Shown here: one piece after another, positions 1-9,475 of the stretch
Layout: each line of letters begins with the position of its first letter
How positions within the stretch are numbered: position 1 is the stretch's first letter
From: Platanthera guangdongensis
Lineage: Eukaryota > Streptophyta > Magnoliopsida > Asparagales > Orchidaceae
Reading direction: 5' to 3'
Length of the DNA stretch: 64,000 nt
Assembly (NCBI GenBank): GCA_039583875.1
Contig: CM077155.1
Coordinates: 12,627,046 to 12,691,045 of the forward strand
Program-made: the position numbers and the translations under genes
Notes under the pieces: generated by a model
What the model was told of the DNA's origin: nothing
Database searches by the model: none
What the model saw: only the letters and a program-made list of their open reading frames with translations

Positions 1-1144
1 TCTTCTTCACTATCTGACCTAGAGGAAGAGTCAGACCAGGTATTTTCCTTTTTGTCCACGAGGGACTTCACTTTCTTCTTCCCCTTGTGCTTCTTCACTC
101 CTTCTTTACTCTTCCCTGGGCAGTCAAAAACTATATGCCCAGGTTTGTTGCAGTAGAAATAAATAATATTAGAAGAAGATTGTTTGCTAGATTTAGGAGC
201 ATACTTGTCCTCCTTAGAGGATTTCCTTCTATGATGTGAGGAATAGGAAGGCCTGCTGCTCTTCCAATACCCCTTCTTCATGAATTTCTGAAACTGCATG
301 GAGAAGGCAGCAATGTCCTCATCAAACATATGGCTATCTGAGGTGCTGGTCTTTGAGCTCTCAGAATCAGACTCAGCAATTCTCCTGAATGGAGAGTTCT
401 TCCTTCTGCTCCTGGTTGGGGCATCAGCTTTGAAGGCCACGAAATTCTTCTTGGCCTGTGACTTACTGCTCTTCTCTTCTTCCTTTCTTGCAGCAATCTG
501 CATCTCATATGAGAACAACTTTCCAAATAGGGTTGGAGGAGGAGTGTCAACTAACTTGGTCATTTCCCTAATGACATAAATCTTTATGTCCCAATCCTTT
601 GTGAGGGACCTGAGAAATTTGTCATTTATCTCATAGGTGATGAAGTCCTTTCCATATGTTCTCAGTTCATTAACTATTCTGAAAAATCTCTCAAAGCTCT
701 CAGCAATGCCATCAGACTTTCCTTGTCTGAAGGCCACATACTCTTGGTTGAGCATGGATTTTCTATCATCCCTCACCTCCTCTAAACCATCCATGAACAC
801 AACTAGGGTGTGCCACATCTCCTTAGAGGTCTTGCAGTGCACCAAACTTTGGAAGGTTGAATCATCTATTACACTGGCAATGATGTTTTGAGGTCTCTTG
901 TCCATGAAGGCAAGTAGGAGCTCATCTTTGTTCATTTCATCATAAGATTTAAGTGTCTGGATGTTGGCATCCAAAACTGAGGTCTTCATAGGGATGAAGG
1001 GTCCCTCTTTAACTGTGATGAATATCCTAGGGTCAGCAGCTTCCATGAATACCTAACCCTTTCCTTCTAGAGGCCAAAGCCTTCCTTTCTACAGATTGGA
1101 AGCTTCAAGGACCCAAGTTCCTTGTAGTTTACACCAGACCCCAT
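1..1144 (-). pseudogene. gag: gag of element A (Copia capsid/nucleocapsid), broken and truncated by the window edge
   Basis: Structural polyprotein that would form the cytoplasmic particle. Read on the minus strand, a start at 1144 (MGSGVNYKELGS) leads into the ICRKE motif. An in-frame TAG follows at 1069-1067, and a one-base shift a few codons later; from about 1046 (MEAADPRIFITVKEG) the frame stays open to base 1. The capsid-like UBN2-type region is recognised by its match to element C gag (KTSKEMW, KFLRSLTKDWD, PPTLFGKLFSYEMQ). An acidic serine-rich linker follows, then a zinc knuckle near 115-155 of form YxxCNKPGHIVFDC, in which the first Cys is Tyr. The N-terminal stop and frameshift make it a pseudogene. 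Remaining codons lie to the left of the window. Confidence 0.85.
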
Positions 1145-1208
1145 TCTTATGGCTTATAGATAACCTTAGAAGTATACTCAGATTGTTAGATCCTTTTTGA
1201 GAAACCTA

Positions 1209-1220
1209 CCTCTGATACCA
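1209..1220 (-). other. Primer-binding site of element A (tRNA-iMet)
   Basis: The minus strand reads TGGTATCAGAGG two bases inside the LTR end. It pairs with the 3' end of plant initiator tRNA-Met, the usual primer for plant Copia elements. It fixes the inner LTR boundary at 1223. Confidence 0.9.
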
Positions 1221-1489
1221 CTTGAAAGTTATTAACTTAAGGTTAGCTAGTCACCTAGAGTGTGGGTGGGTGAATAGGTCTTTTAAAATTCCTTAGTATT
1301 TTAGCTGTTTTCTTACTAAGTGATCTAGAGCTTATCCTTAATACCTGCAGTATAAAAGAAGAACAAGCAATACAGCAAAGCACAAAGATATTTAAAGTTG
1401 TTCCCCAACTGGGTACATCCACTTTCCCTCCCACCTTTTTAACTTATGTTTGACAAGGCACAAACTCCTCCAAAAATGTTCCTTAGAGC

Positions 1490-2060
1490 TTACATCTCAG
1501 GCCCTCAATCTTACACTCAGGTTCTCTTCAAAACCCTACCTCAGAACCATAAAGGTTTCTACCTCAAAGCCCTGCAGTGCTCTTACAGCTCAGTGGTCCA
1601 CAAACCACCTACCTTAACCTTATCTCTAAGGCCTACCGCTCAGGCTTTTCAGGCCTACAACTTCAGGCACAAGGCCCTACTCTCAGAGTACTACAACACT
1701 CCTATAGCTCAGTAACCTTCCAGGTACCTACCTCAGTGCCCTTCTAGGCACCTACAGCTTTGTGATAAACTTGTCACCTACCTCAGACCAAAAGGCCCTA
1801 CACTAAGTCTCTACCAAGATCTACAACTCAGTGACACACTTGTCACCTATAGCTCAGTGTCTTAACAGTCACATACCTCAGGAACTAGGCCCTACTACTC
1901 AGGCTTGGAGGACAGCCCTACTCTCAGATCCACACTTGGATCATACCTCAGTATCCCAGCAGAGCACCTGCCTCAGTAACTAATTAGTCACCTACAATTC
2001 AGGCATAAAAGGCCCTATAGCTCAGATTCAGACAACCTGAATCATACAGGAATTTAATTA
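1490..2060 (-). repeat. Chain of short hairpins in R/U5 of the A LTR
   Basis: About 25-40 bp apart are perfect or near-perfect inverted repeats of differing sequence, joined by linkers of the form CTACxxCTCAG (plus-strand view). Clear stems: GTGCC...GGCAC (1736-1751), GTGAC...GTCAC (1831-1846), GATCC...GGATC (1927-1942), GATTC...GAATC (2025-2043). They lie downstream of the TATA box, so they would be transcribed. Confidence 0.7.
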
Positions 2061-2451
2061 AGAAGTTGAAATAAATTAAAAGACTGACACAAAGATAAAT
2101 CTCTGAGTCTACCTCGCTGGACTAAGCAGATATCAGTCTAGGTCTCTTGCTCTAGAAGGAATTAGTCTTCTTCTACAGCTAACTGCTTCTCTACTGCACA
2201 GAAGAACAGCTATCTGCTGTTCAAGGATGACGACCCTTCATATAGCTATCTCTCCTTTCTGATTAGATGAATTAGCCATCTTGTTCTGCAAAGAACAAAC
2301 TTGCTAAACTGGAAAAGCTTCAGCTATCTTTCTCTGTCTGCTAGCTTGCACTGCTGTACTTGGCTTTCTAGCTCATCGGAGAAGATGAAGTCTAGCCGCC
2401 TCTATTTTTCGTTTCATTTTTTTTGTTAACCCTAATACCCTTATCTCTCTT

Positions 2452-2460
2452 CTTTTTATA
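2452..2460 (-). promoter_or_regulatory. TATA box of the A LTR
   Basis: The minus strand reads TATAAAAAG, preceded by AATCAATAAA. The solo LTR has the equivalent box at 5112-5121 in the same context, which supports it as the LTR promoter and puts the U3/R boundary a few tens of bases to the left. Confidence 0.6.
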
Positions 2461-2744
2461 TTTATTGATTTGAATCAACGTCACAATTTGAGTGTGGCAC
2501 CATCCAAGGATGGTAAGAGCACCTACCTCAGAAGAGGACAAATAGTAGCTTTTGGCACTATTGTAGCTTTCCCGCAACGACATGAACTACATTGACTTTG
2601 TTGAATTCTAGAGATGTCATCAGTGGTCATCCGGTGCTGCTGTAGCTTTCCCACAATGACATGAAATACTTTGACTTGTTGACTTCTAGTGACGTCATCA
2701 GTGGTCATCACTTTCTGGACTTAAAAAGGTTCCAGAACTCATTA

Positions 2745-3135
2745 AGCGTTGAGTGATGTTAAGTCACTCAATGCACGCTGACTTGGCTCTTCATTAGAAG
2801 CGTTGAGTGAACCTGCTTCACTCAACGCTTATGGACTTAGAGAATTTCTGCTGACTTTGTCTCAGCGAATCCTTCTTAACTGTCTCAGTGGTTTCTTCTT
2901 CATAGCTAAGACTATCTCCTGTCTCAGCGGTTTCTTCTTCACAGCTGAGACTATCTCCTGTCTCAGCGATTTCTTCTCAACAGTTTCAATGCTTCCTTCT
3001 TCACATCTTAGAACCTCCTGTATCAGCGGTTTTGCTGAGACCAACCCTTCTCTCAACGCTTTGTATTGAGCTTCTCAGCTATCTCAGCGGGTATGCTGAG
3101 ACATTCTTCTCAGCTGTCTTAGCGGTCTCAACACT
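2745..3135 (-). repeat. U3 repeats of the A LTR (CTCAGCGG and AGCGTTGAGTGA hairpins)
   Basis: The octamer CTCAGCGG and variants recur about ten times, often followed by TTTCTTCTTC. At 2798-2830 a perfect 13-bp stem (AAGCGTTGAGTGA with its complement) encloses the 7-base loop acctgct. The same stem occurs at 4589-4621 of the solo LTR with a different loop. Confidence 0.7.
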
Positions 3136-3308
3136 TTTGCCTTAGTCAAAATTATCTGACTTCCAGCTTACTCTTTTTGTTCACCTCTCCAATGAAGGAC
3201 AACCTGCATGCATGAACTTAAGCACACATTAAATACAACTATGTGTGTATGTCATTGACCAGTTTGACTTCTCACAAATCTGGAACATTAACATCAATGG
3301 ACCCAACA

Positions 3309-3981
3309 ATGAGGATTACAACACCGCATTTGCGATGTATGGTCACAAATATAATGCAGTGTTTCCCGAGTTCAACAGATCCTTCCTCGCCAATCAAGCC
3401 TCGAGGTCTCTATTGCATTCCCTCGAGCACTCTCATCAATTAACTAGGAACCTCAAGATGTCAGACAACCGGTTTGATGTGCAGGGCAATCAGATCGACT
3501 TGCTATTACATATGCAGGGCGAGTCCTGGGTGAGGATCGAGGAGCTTGAGAAGTCTCTTTAGGAATCCAAGGCCAAAGCCATTGAATGCAAGGCCTTCGA
3601 GTTGACCTTGATCAGACCAAGAACTGGTCGTTATGCGTTCTGTGTGCATGTAAGTGCTCTGACTGATAGTGTGTTTTTTTTATAGGAGGTTGAATTAGTC
3701 GCTGCTCATTGGATCTCAGAGCTAGAGTAATGGCTTCCCGAGAGCAAGGCGGTGTCGGTGGCATCCCACATTTGGGTTACTGAGTTGGAGACGTGGGAGG
3801 TGTTGAGAAGTCAGCCGCTCGAGGCGAGCACCTCTAACATCAGGAAGAGGTTACAAATCATCCCGGAGGACCTATCCCTCATATGAAGCTCTCTGATGCC
3901 CGCGCTATCTCCGAGCACGGAAGGTGGTGATGATTCAGACACTATGGAAGAGGACGGTAGTGAAGATGAAGCAACCCCTTG
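3309..3981 (+). pseudogene. Degenerate coding fragment of unknown identity, possible two-exon structure
   Basis: I do not recognise this protein. From about 3311 a plus-strand frame is open to a TAG at 3560, with a stretch reading FPEFNRSFLANQASRSLL followed by helix-forming, charged sequence (LEKSL, ESKAKAIECK) that looks like a coiled coil. At about 3650 there is a GTAAGT donor-like site, and at about 3686 a T-rich tract ending TATAG. Downstream sequence stays protein-like (LETWEVLRSQPLEAS) and ends in an acidic tail (SDTMEEDGSEDEATP) with a TGA at about 3979. In-frame stops break both parts. It may be the tail of a host gene or the ORF of an older transposon. The solo LTR landed just after its terminal stop. 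Confidence 0.4.
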
Positions 3982-4149
3982 AAGAGTTATTGTTGGGTCT
4001 ATTGATCCCAATATCCCAGATTTGTAAGAAGTCAAACGGGTCAATTACATAAACACATAATGTATTTGATGTGTGCCATTGTTCATGCGTGCAGGTAGTC
4101 CATGATTGGACAGGTGAAAAAAAGATGAGTTTGGTAGTAAACTCAAAAT

Positions 4150-4345
4150 TCGTCTAGCTTAGCTCGCAGTTCGTCGAGCTCAGCTCGCTGGTCGTCGAGC
4201 TCAGCTCAATATTCCTTGGGATAAGCTCAAGAGCTCAGGATTCAAAGTTCATCGAGCCCAGCTTGAAGTTTGTCGAGCTCAGTTTGCAATTCATCAAGCT
4301 CAGCTTACAGATCGTCGAGCTCAGCTCAACACTTGTCAAGCTAAA
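4150..4345 (+). repeat. TCGTCGAGCTCAGCTC tandem array in solo LTR U3
   Basis: About eight degenerate copies of a roughly 20-bp unit containing TCGTCGAGCTCAGCTC. The unit is palindrome-rich (GAGCTC; TCGTCGA). The exact 15-mer GTTCGTCGAGCTCAG at 4169-4183 also occurs in element B (as its complement) and element D. Confidence 0.8.
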
Positions 4346-4479
4346 AGCCAGAAAAATAAATTAAGGCAAAAAGCTCTGAGACCGCTGAGAAGATCAGAGT
4401 TCGTCGAGATCTGCCCACAGATCATCGAACGCAACAAAAGTCAGAAAAACTGACTAAGGCAAAAAGCGCTGAGATAGTT

Positions 4480-4915
4480 GAGATAGCTAAGAAGAAGCAA
4501 TTGAGACCACTGAGACTACTGAGACAACTGAGAAGAATGTGTCAGCTTAACTGCTGAGACAAAACTAGCTGGATTTCTTTAAGTCCAGAAGCGTTGAGTG
4601 AAGTAGGTTCACTCAACGCTTCTAATGAAGAAGGAAGCACTGAGATAGTTATGAGAAAAACTACTGAGACAGAAGATAGTCTCAGTTATGAAGCAAAAGA
4701 TGCTGAGTCCGCTGTGAAGATACCACTGAGATAGAAACTTGTCTCAGCTGATAAGAAGAAAGCGTTGATACGAAGGCCTGTGACAGCTGTTTAGAAGATA
4801 CCGCTGGGACCGCTAAGACAGAACCATTGAGATAAATCCAGAGAAAATTCACAAGTCCAAAAGCACTGAGAGCCAAGACAGATGGTGTTGAGTGACTTAA
4901 CATAACTCAACACTT
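4480..4915 (+). repeat. GCTGAGAC-type repeats and 13-bp hairpin in solo LTR U3
   Basis: Repeated (A/G)CTGAGAC and GTCTCAGC words in both orientations, the counterpart of the CTCAGCGG repeats in the A LTR. At 4589-4621 a perfect 13-bp stem (AAGCGTTGAGTGA) encloses the 7-base loop agtaggt. Confidence 0.65.
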
Positions 4916-5111
4916 TATGAAGTTATGGAATATTTTCTAAGTTGAGATGGTGATGACCATTGCTGATGTCATAAAAGTCAACTTACAGGAAGTCGTTGGG
5001 GGAAAGCTGCAGTGGCGCCAAAAGATGCTTTGTCCTTTTCTGATGGAGGTGGCGCTCACCAACCCTTGGCTGGGCTCACATACATTGGTGTCGTTGATTC
5101 AAATCAATGCA

Positions 5112-5121
5112 TATAAAAAGG
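5112..5121 (+). promoter_or_regulatory. TATA box of the solo LTR
   Basis: TATAAAAAGG preceded by AAATCAATGCA, at the same relative place as the box in the A LTR. The hairpin chain begins about 430 bases downstream. Confidence 0.6.
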
Positions 5122-5546
5122 GAAAAGAAAAATGATTAGGGTAACAAAAAAACAGAACAAACGCAAAAAATAAAAAGGAAAACCAGAGGCCACTGGAAAT
5201 CTTCTTCTCCATTTAGCTTGAAAGCTCAAGTCCAACAGAGATAGCCAAAAGGCAAAAGGAAGATAGCTAAAGCTCTTCAAGTTTAGTAAGATAGTTATGT
5301 GAAGAACAAGGTTGCTGATTCAACCATTCAGCAAGAAGTTAGCTGTGTGAAGGGTCAGTCAGCCTTCAATAGTATATAGCTGCCCACCTGTACATCAAAT
5401 AAGAAGTTAGCTATAGAAGACGACTCATTCCTTCTACAGTAAGTGGACTGGACTAATATCTGCTCAGTCTTGAATAGTAGACTCAGTGATTTATCTCTGA
5501 GTCGGTTGTTTTATTTTTCTTAAACATTCTGTATTCTCATGTTGTA

Positions 5547-6066
5547 GGATTCAGTTTATCTTAATCTGAGTGTAGGGAACTTTGTTCCTAAGGTAGGTGA
5601 CTAATTAGTCACTGAGGTAGGTGCCCTGCTGGGGTATTGAGGTAGGATCCAAGTGTGGATCTGAGCTGTAGTGCTTTATTGCTTGAGGTAGGAGAGTGCT
5701 CCTCTTTGAGGTATTATCCAAGTGTGGATCTGAGGTATGGATATCCTCCCAGCCTGAGTGAAGGGCCTTGCACCTGAGGTAGGTGACTGGAGAGTCACAG
5801 AGTTGTAGGTGATAAGTGTGTCACTAAGTTGTAGGCCTTAGAGGAGGCTGAGCTGTAGGTACTTGGAAGGGTACTGAGTGCAGGAGTGCTACAACTCTCT
5901 GAGAGTAGGGTTATGTTCCTAAAGCTATAGGGCTGAATAGGCTGATTTGTAGGCCTTAGAAATAAGGCTGAGGTAGGTGATCATTGGATCACTGAGCTGT
6001 AGGAGCTCTACAGGGCTCTAAGGTAGGAACCCTTGTTGTTCTAAGTTTGGGTTCAGAAGTGAACCT
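5547..6066 (+). repeat. Chain of about twenty short hairpins in R/U5 of the solo LTR
   Basis: Successive inverted repeats with unrelated stems but nearly constant linkers (TGAGGTAG, TGAGCTGTAG, AGTTGTAG). Perfect examples: GGAACTTTGTTCC (5576-5588), GTGACTAATTAGTCAC (5597-5612), GATCCAAGTGTGGATC (5646-5661), GTGACTGGAGAGTCAC (5783-5798), GCCTTAGAAATAAGGC (5953-5968), GTGATCATTGGATCAC (5977-5992), and GGTTC...GAACC (6050-6065). Others are imperfect. This is inside the predicted transcript. Confidence 0.8.
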
Positions 6067-6361
6067 GTGTGAAAGGCTGAGGGTCTGAGGTGTAAGCTCT
6101 GAGGAGCATATTGGTGGAGTTTGTGCCTAGTACAATAAATCAGTTTGATAGGTGGGAGGGAAAGTGGATGTACCCAATTGCAAAACCACTATAAATCATT
6201 GTGTGTTAGATGTGTGCTTGTTTTCTTTCTTATTGCAGGATCTAAGTACAAGCTCTAGATAGATTAACTTGAAATCAGCAAAAGAATTAATAAAACTTCA
6301 AAGACCTATTCACCCCCCTCTAGGTGATTAGCTAACCTTAAGTTAAACAACTTTCAGTTGT

Positions 6362-6793
6362 CGACGTCTTGCCTTCTTTTTTGTGCGTAGAAACACATTG
6401 CAATAGTGGGGAATTTTTCCTTTTTGCAAAAACTTGTAGCGACATTGCTCAGAGTAATGAAAAATTTATTATCAATTTTTTTGTGTCCACATGTTCGTTG
6501 ATCTTTTATATCTAGATGCTCGCTCGACATGATATTTTCTAGTATCTTAGGCGCGGGTAGTGATTAGTGCCCATTAGGCTCTTAGGCACAGGATGAGCTA
6601 GCATACTCGTTAGGCTCCAGTACTTTGTGATACTCCTAAAAAAGTCATTGTACAGCTGTAGGTGAGCACCAATCCTTGCTTGCTATGAAGAACTTATTTC
6701 CTCTCTAAGAGAGCATTACATATACTCGCCTCTTGATGCTTGCACCCCCTTGTGTTATCTAGCCGAGAAAGAGGTGGGGAGCCCGAGCAAAAA
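6362..6793. other. Unassigned flank between solo LTR and element D
   Basis: No convincing ORF. AT-rich at first, then a stretch with several copies of TTAGGC(T/G) between about 6545 and 6625. It is the pre-insertion flank of element D and continues at 62705 on the other side. It may include the 3' untranslated end of the fragment at 3309-3981. Confidence 0.4.
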
Positions 6794-8511
6794 TACGATG
6801 TCACAACCCACATTTTTCACCGCCAATAAAGGTGTATAAGAGAAAGGGAAAAATGCGCGTCATGATGCCATGTCAGCAATGAATAACTGCGGATGCTAAG
6901 GCAAAACTCCTACTTAATCATGAAGAAATATTCTTTAAGTTATTTAAAGGTAAAATCAGTTTAAGTGTGGTATTTAGCCGTACCCCTCAGCTTAGTGGCA
7001 CATCTAGTCCACGAGGAAAGTAATTATACGCTGCGAAAATTACTTTTTTAAAAAATTAGATTCCCTACATGAGTTTAGAGGTTCCCAGAGGACACCTCAA
7101 AGTATGCAAGTTCTAAATTTATAATAACAATAAGAGTGAATTATTACGGTCATTAAATATAGTGTTTTAACATTTTAAAAACGTTCAATGCATGAGGTAA
7201 TAATAGTAGTTTTATACTTGAAAATACCTATCATACAATCCTAACATAAAACATCCCAGAGAGTAAGTAATCATATACACAGGTGGAAAACTAGATGCTA
7301 GCTATTATCCAAAATCAAAAATTCTGTGAGCATCAACAAACTTGCATGAACCCACATAAAACAAAGTATGTCTGAACTTGCAAAATAAACAAAACAACAA
7401 GTTACCTCGTTATGACGAGGCAAAAACTACAGCCAAGACAGCTCCCCAGGAACTCCAAAACCAACATGGCTATCAACAACACGGCTATCAAGATAGAAAC
7501 GAACCCCTATTAGCCACCTGTGGTCAACTCCACCAAAAAACCAAAACGGGCGGGGTGGCCAACCCCGAAGACAATTTATCCGTCTAATTACGGGGGAGAC
7601 TGGATACTCCACCATTCACCGCAAATGCACCAAACACCCGGTAGAGCCCCACAAAGAACTAATAGGGAGATCAAACGTTGCGTCGGTGGCTTCGTCCACA
7701 AATAACAACCGCAACAAAGGAAACCCGGAAAGAAAACCCAATAGCGACCCGAGTTTAGAGCTCAAAGACCAACCACAACCCTTCCTGGTCTGGAGGCGTG
7801 TCTCGCCACACGGCGTCGCAATGAAGGAAACCATGATATAAGTCTCAAGACAATAATGACACATCGAATTCTTCTGGACAATTCTAGATTAGGAGCGGTT
7901 GATCAAACTTTATGAAGAATTTACAACCCTAAACGAACTCTAACATGTCCTACTTAAACTTTGAGGAAAGGTTATAAGAGTAAGATTCCACCACATATAA
8001 AACTTACAAGATTAGGTAACAAAATCAAGAACATGGTGATTATAAACAATCTAGACAAGGGATCTAAACAGCACTAAAAATCAACAAGTTAATTAATAAT
8101 CATGATAACAAAAAAGTAGAAATTCTTGCAAATCGGGGTAAAGAAAGGAAGAAAAGGAGGAAACCATCACTTGCCTTGGTTTCACCAGAGAAAGACATCC
8201 AAATCGCACCACGACGTAGATCGGGGCTAAAGAAGATGAGTGAAGTCGAAATTTAACAAGAACGGTCAAAAATAGGAGTTAGGGCCGAAATCCCTAGCGA
8301 GAAAACTCAAGGAATGAGAAAAATTTTACAACGATGACGAAGCTCTCATTGAGAGCTTTCCAGATCTATATTCGGTTGAAGATTTCGAGCACCGGAGCAC
8401 CGTCGACGGCCACCGAAAGGATAGCGGAAAAAATTCTCACTCTCGCTCACGCCGCTCTGGTCGGGAGATAGACAGAAATTCGGTCGGCTTAAAGAGGAAG
8501 ACGAAGAAGTA

Positions 8512-8521
8512 GGTATATATA
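8512..8521 (-). promoter_or_regulatory. TATA box in the D 3' LTR
   Basis: The minus strand reads TATATATACC. The corresponding site in the 5' LTR (about 61229-61238) has changed to a form with CATATG, so the promoter copy that would drive element D appears degraded. Confidence 0.5.
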
Positions 8522-8594
8522 TGAGTGTAGTATTAGGATAAACACACTTAAGAAATGAATCGGGGTCTGCTGAGCTGGGTTTTTGAAATGAAGA

Positions 8595-9135
8595 GAGGAT
8601 TTCTCGAGTGGAAGGAAATTACTCGAGTAGAAGAAACATCACTCGGGAACAGGTAGCAGACTACTCGAGAACAGGCAAAGGCTTCACGAGAAGAATCTAT
8701 ACAGTACTCGAGTACTGAGGAAGCGTTACTTGAGTATAGAAGAAGACTTCTCGGGAACTAGAACGAATTACTTAAGAATAATACAGTCCTTCGTGAGAAC
8801 TACATGGACTTCTCGAGAGCTAAGAAGGTAGTTTTCGAGAACAAGTACAGACTTCTCAAGAACAGAAGGTAGTTCTCAAGAACAAGGTAGACAGGTCTCG
8901 AGAACAAGTAGCCACTTCTCGAGAACAAGAAGTTCATCTCGAGAACAACCAGGTAGATCACAAGAACCATGAAGCACTTCTCGAGTACAAAAAGGCACTT
9001 CTCGAGTACAAAAAGGCAGTTCTCGAGAACAAGAAGGCTTTCTTGAGAACAAGGCTGCAAATTCCCGAGAACAGAGCACATCTCGAGAACAACTAGGCAG
9101 AACTCGAGTACATAATCAACTTCTCGAATACAAGC
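8595..9135 (-). repeat. TTCTCGAGAA palindrome array in D LTR U3 (left copy)
   Basis: Roughly thirty copies of a 15-25 bp unit built on the perfect palindrome TTCTCGAGAA or the shorter ACTCGAGT. A second copy lies at 61318-61845. Long open frames here on the minus strand are by-products of the repeat. Confidence 0.85.
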
Positions 9136-9149
9136 ATGAAGGAAAAAAA

Positions 9150-9475
9150 TCGCTCGATGCTTCGTCGAGCTCAGATCGATGATTGTTGAGCTCCGCTCGA
9201 AGATCGTCGAACAAACAGGAAAAACCCTGTTCGATGAATTCTGTTCGAAATTCGTCGAACTCAGAGCCCGATCGTTGAACTGAATTCGAAAATCGTCGAA
9301 CGGAAAGGAACAAACATTCCGTTCGACGAACTGCACATGGAATTCGTCGAACTCAGAACCCAGAACTTCTCGACGTTCGTCGAGCTCGGCATGATGTTCG
9401 TCGAGCTCCGCTCGGCGATCATCGATCTCCATACATAGCCTAGAAAGTATAAGAAACTAAGAGTTCGATGAAAAC
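9150..9475 (-). repeat. TCGTCGA array in D LTR U3 (left copy)
   Basis: Units of the form TTCGTCGAACTCAG and GTTCGTCGAGCTC, spaced about 20-30 bp, with inverted partners (TCGAACG, TTCGACGA). The word also appears in elements A (solo), B and F. Second copy at 61850-62215. Confidence 0.85.

Larger units (their letters stand above)
1..3308 (-). mobile_element. Element A: Sirevirus-type Ty1/Copia retrotransposon, 5' end only
   Basis: The minus strand reads, in order, a 5' LTR (3308 down to 1223), a tRNA-iMet primer-binding site (1220-1209) and a Copia gag that runs off the window at base 1. The outer LTR end is TGTTGGGTCC and the inner end is ...CTTTCA, a normal TG...CA pair. The 3' half of the element (rest of gag, pol, any env-like gene, 3' LTR) lies outside the window, so its target duplication cannot be checked; the outer flank is atgag at 3309-3313. 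Gag resembles that of element C, and the LTR belongs to the same family as the solo LTR at 3991-6356. Confidence 0.9.
1223..3308 (-). repeat. 5' LTR of element A
   Basis: A 2086-bp LTR read from 3308 (TGTTGGGTCC) to 1223 (CTTTCA). Near its inner end it has the CACCC/CTAG tract common to the other Copia LTRs here. From 5' to 3' it holds a U3 rich in CTCAGCGG-type repeats and a 13-bp hairpin (3130 to 2745), a TATA box (2460-2452), then a chain of short hairpins (2060 to 1490) that would lie in the transcript leader. It lacks the TCGTCGAGCTC array found in the solo LTR of the same family. Confidence 0.88.
3991..6356 (+). mobile_element. Solo LTR of the A family
   Basis: It starts TGTTGGGTCT and ends AACTTTCA, matching both ends of the A LTR but in opposite orientation. 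Flanks are gttat (3986-3990) and gttgt (6357-6361), a 5-bp target duplication with one mismatch. No internal region is present, so this is a solo LTR left by recombination between the two LTRs of a full element. At 2366 bp it is longer than the A LTR, mainly because of an extra TCGTCGAGCTC array in U3. Confidence 0.85.

Noticed and set aside
2392..2711. Short minus-strand frames in the A LTR
   Set aside because: Within non-coding U3/R sequence and not preserved in the solo LTR.
5580..6060. Resemblance of the linker TGAGGTAG to the let-7 microRNA seed
   Set aside because: An 8-base match in a repeated linker; let-7 is an animal microRNA and no precursor is present. Taken as chance.
8800..9432. 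A 210-codon open frame on the minus strand
   Set aside because: It lies wholly within the CTCGAG and TCGTCGA arrays of the D LTR. The protein is a low-complexity repeat of the DNA unit (VLE, SST, ELDE) and the other LTR copy breaks it.
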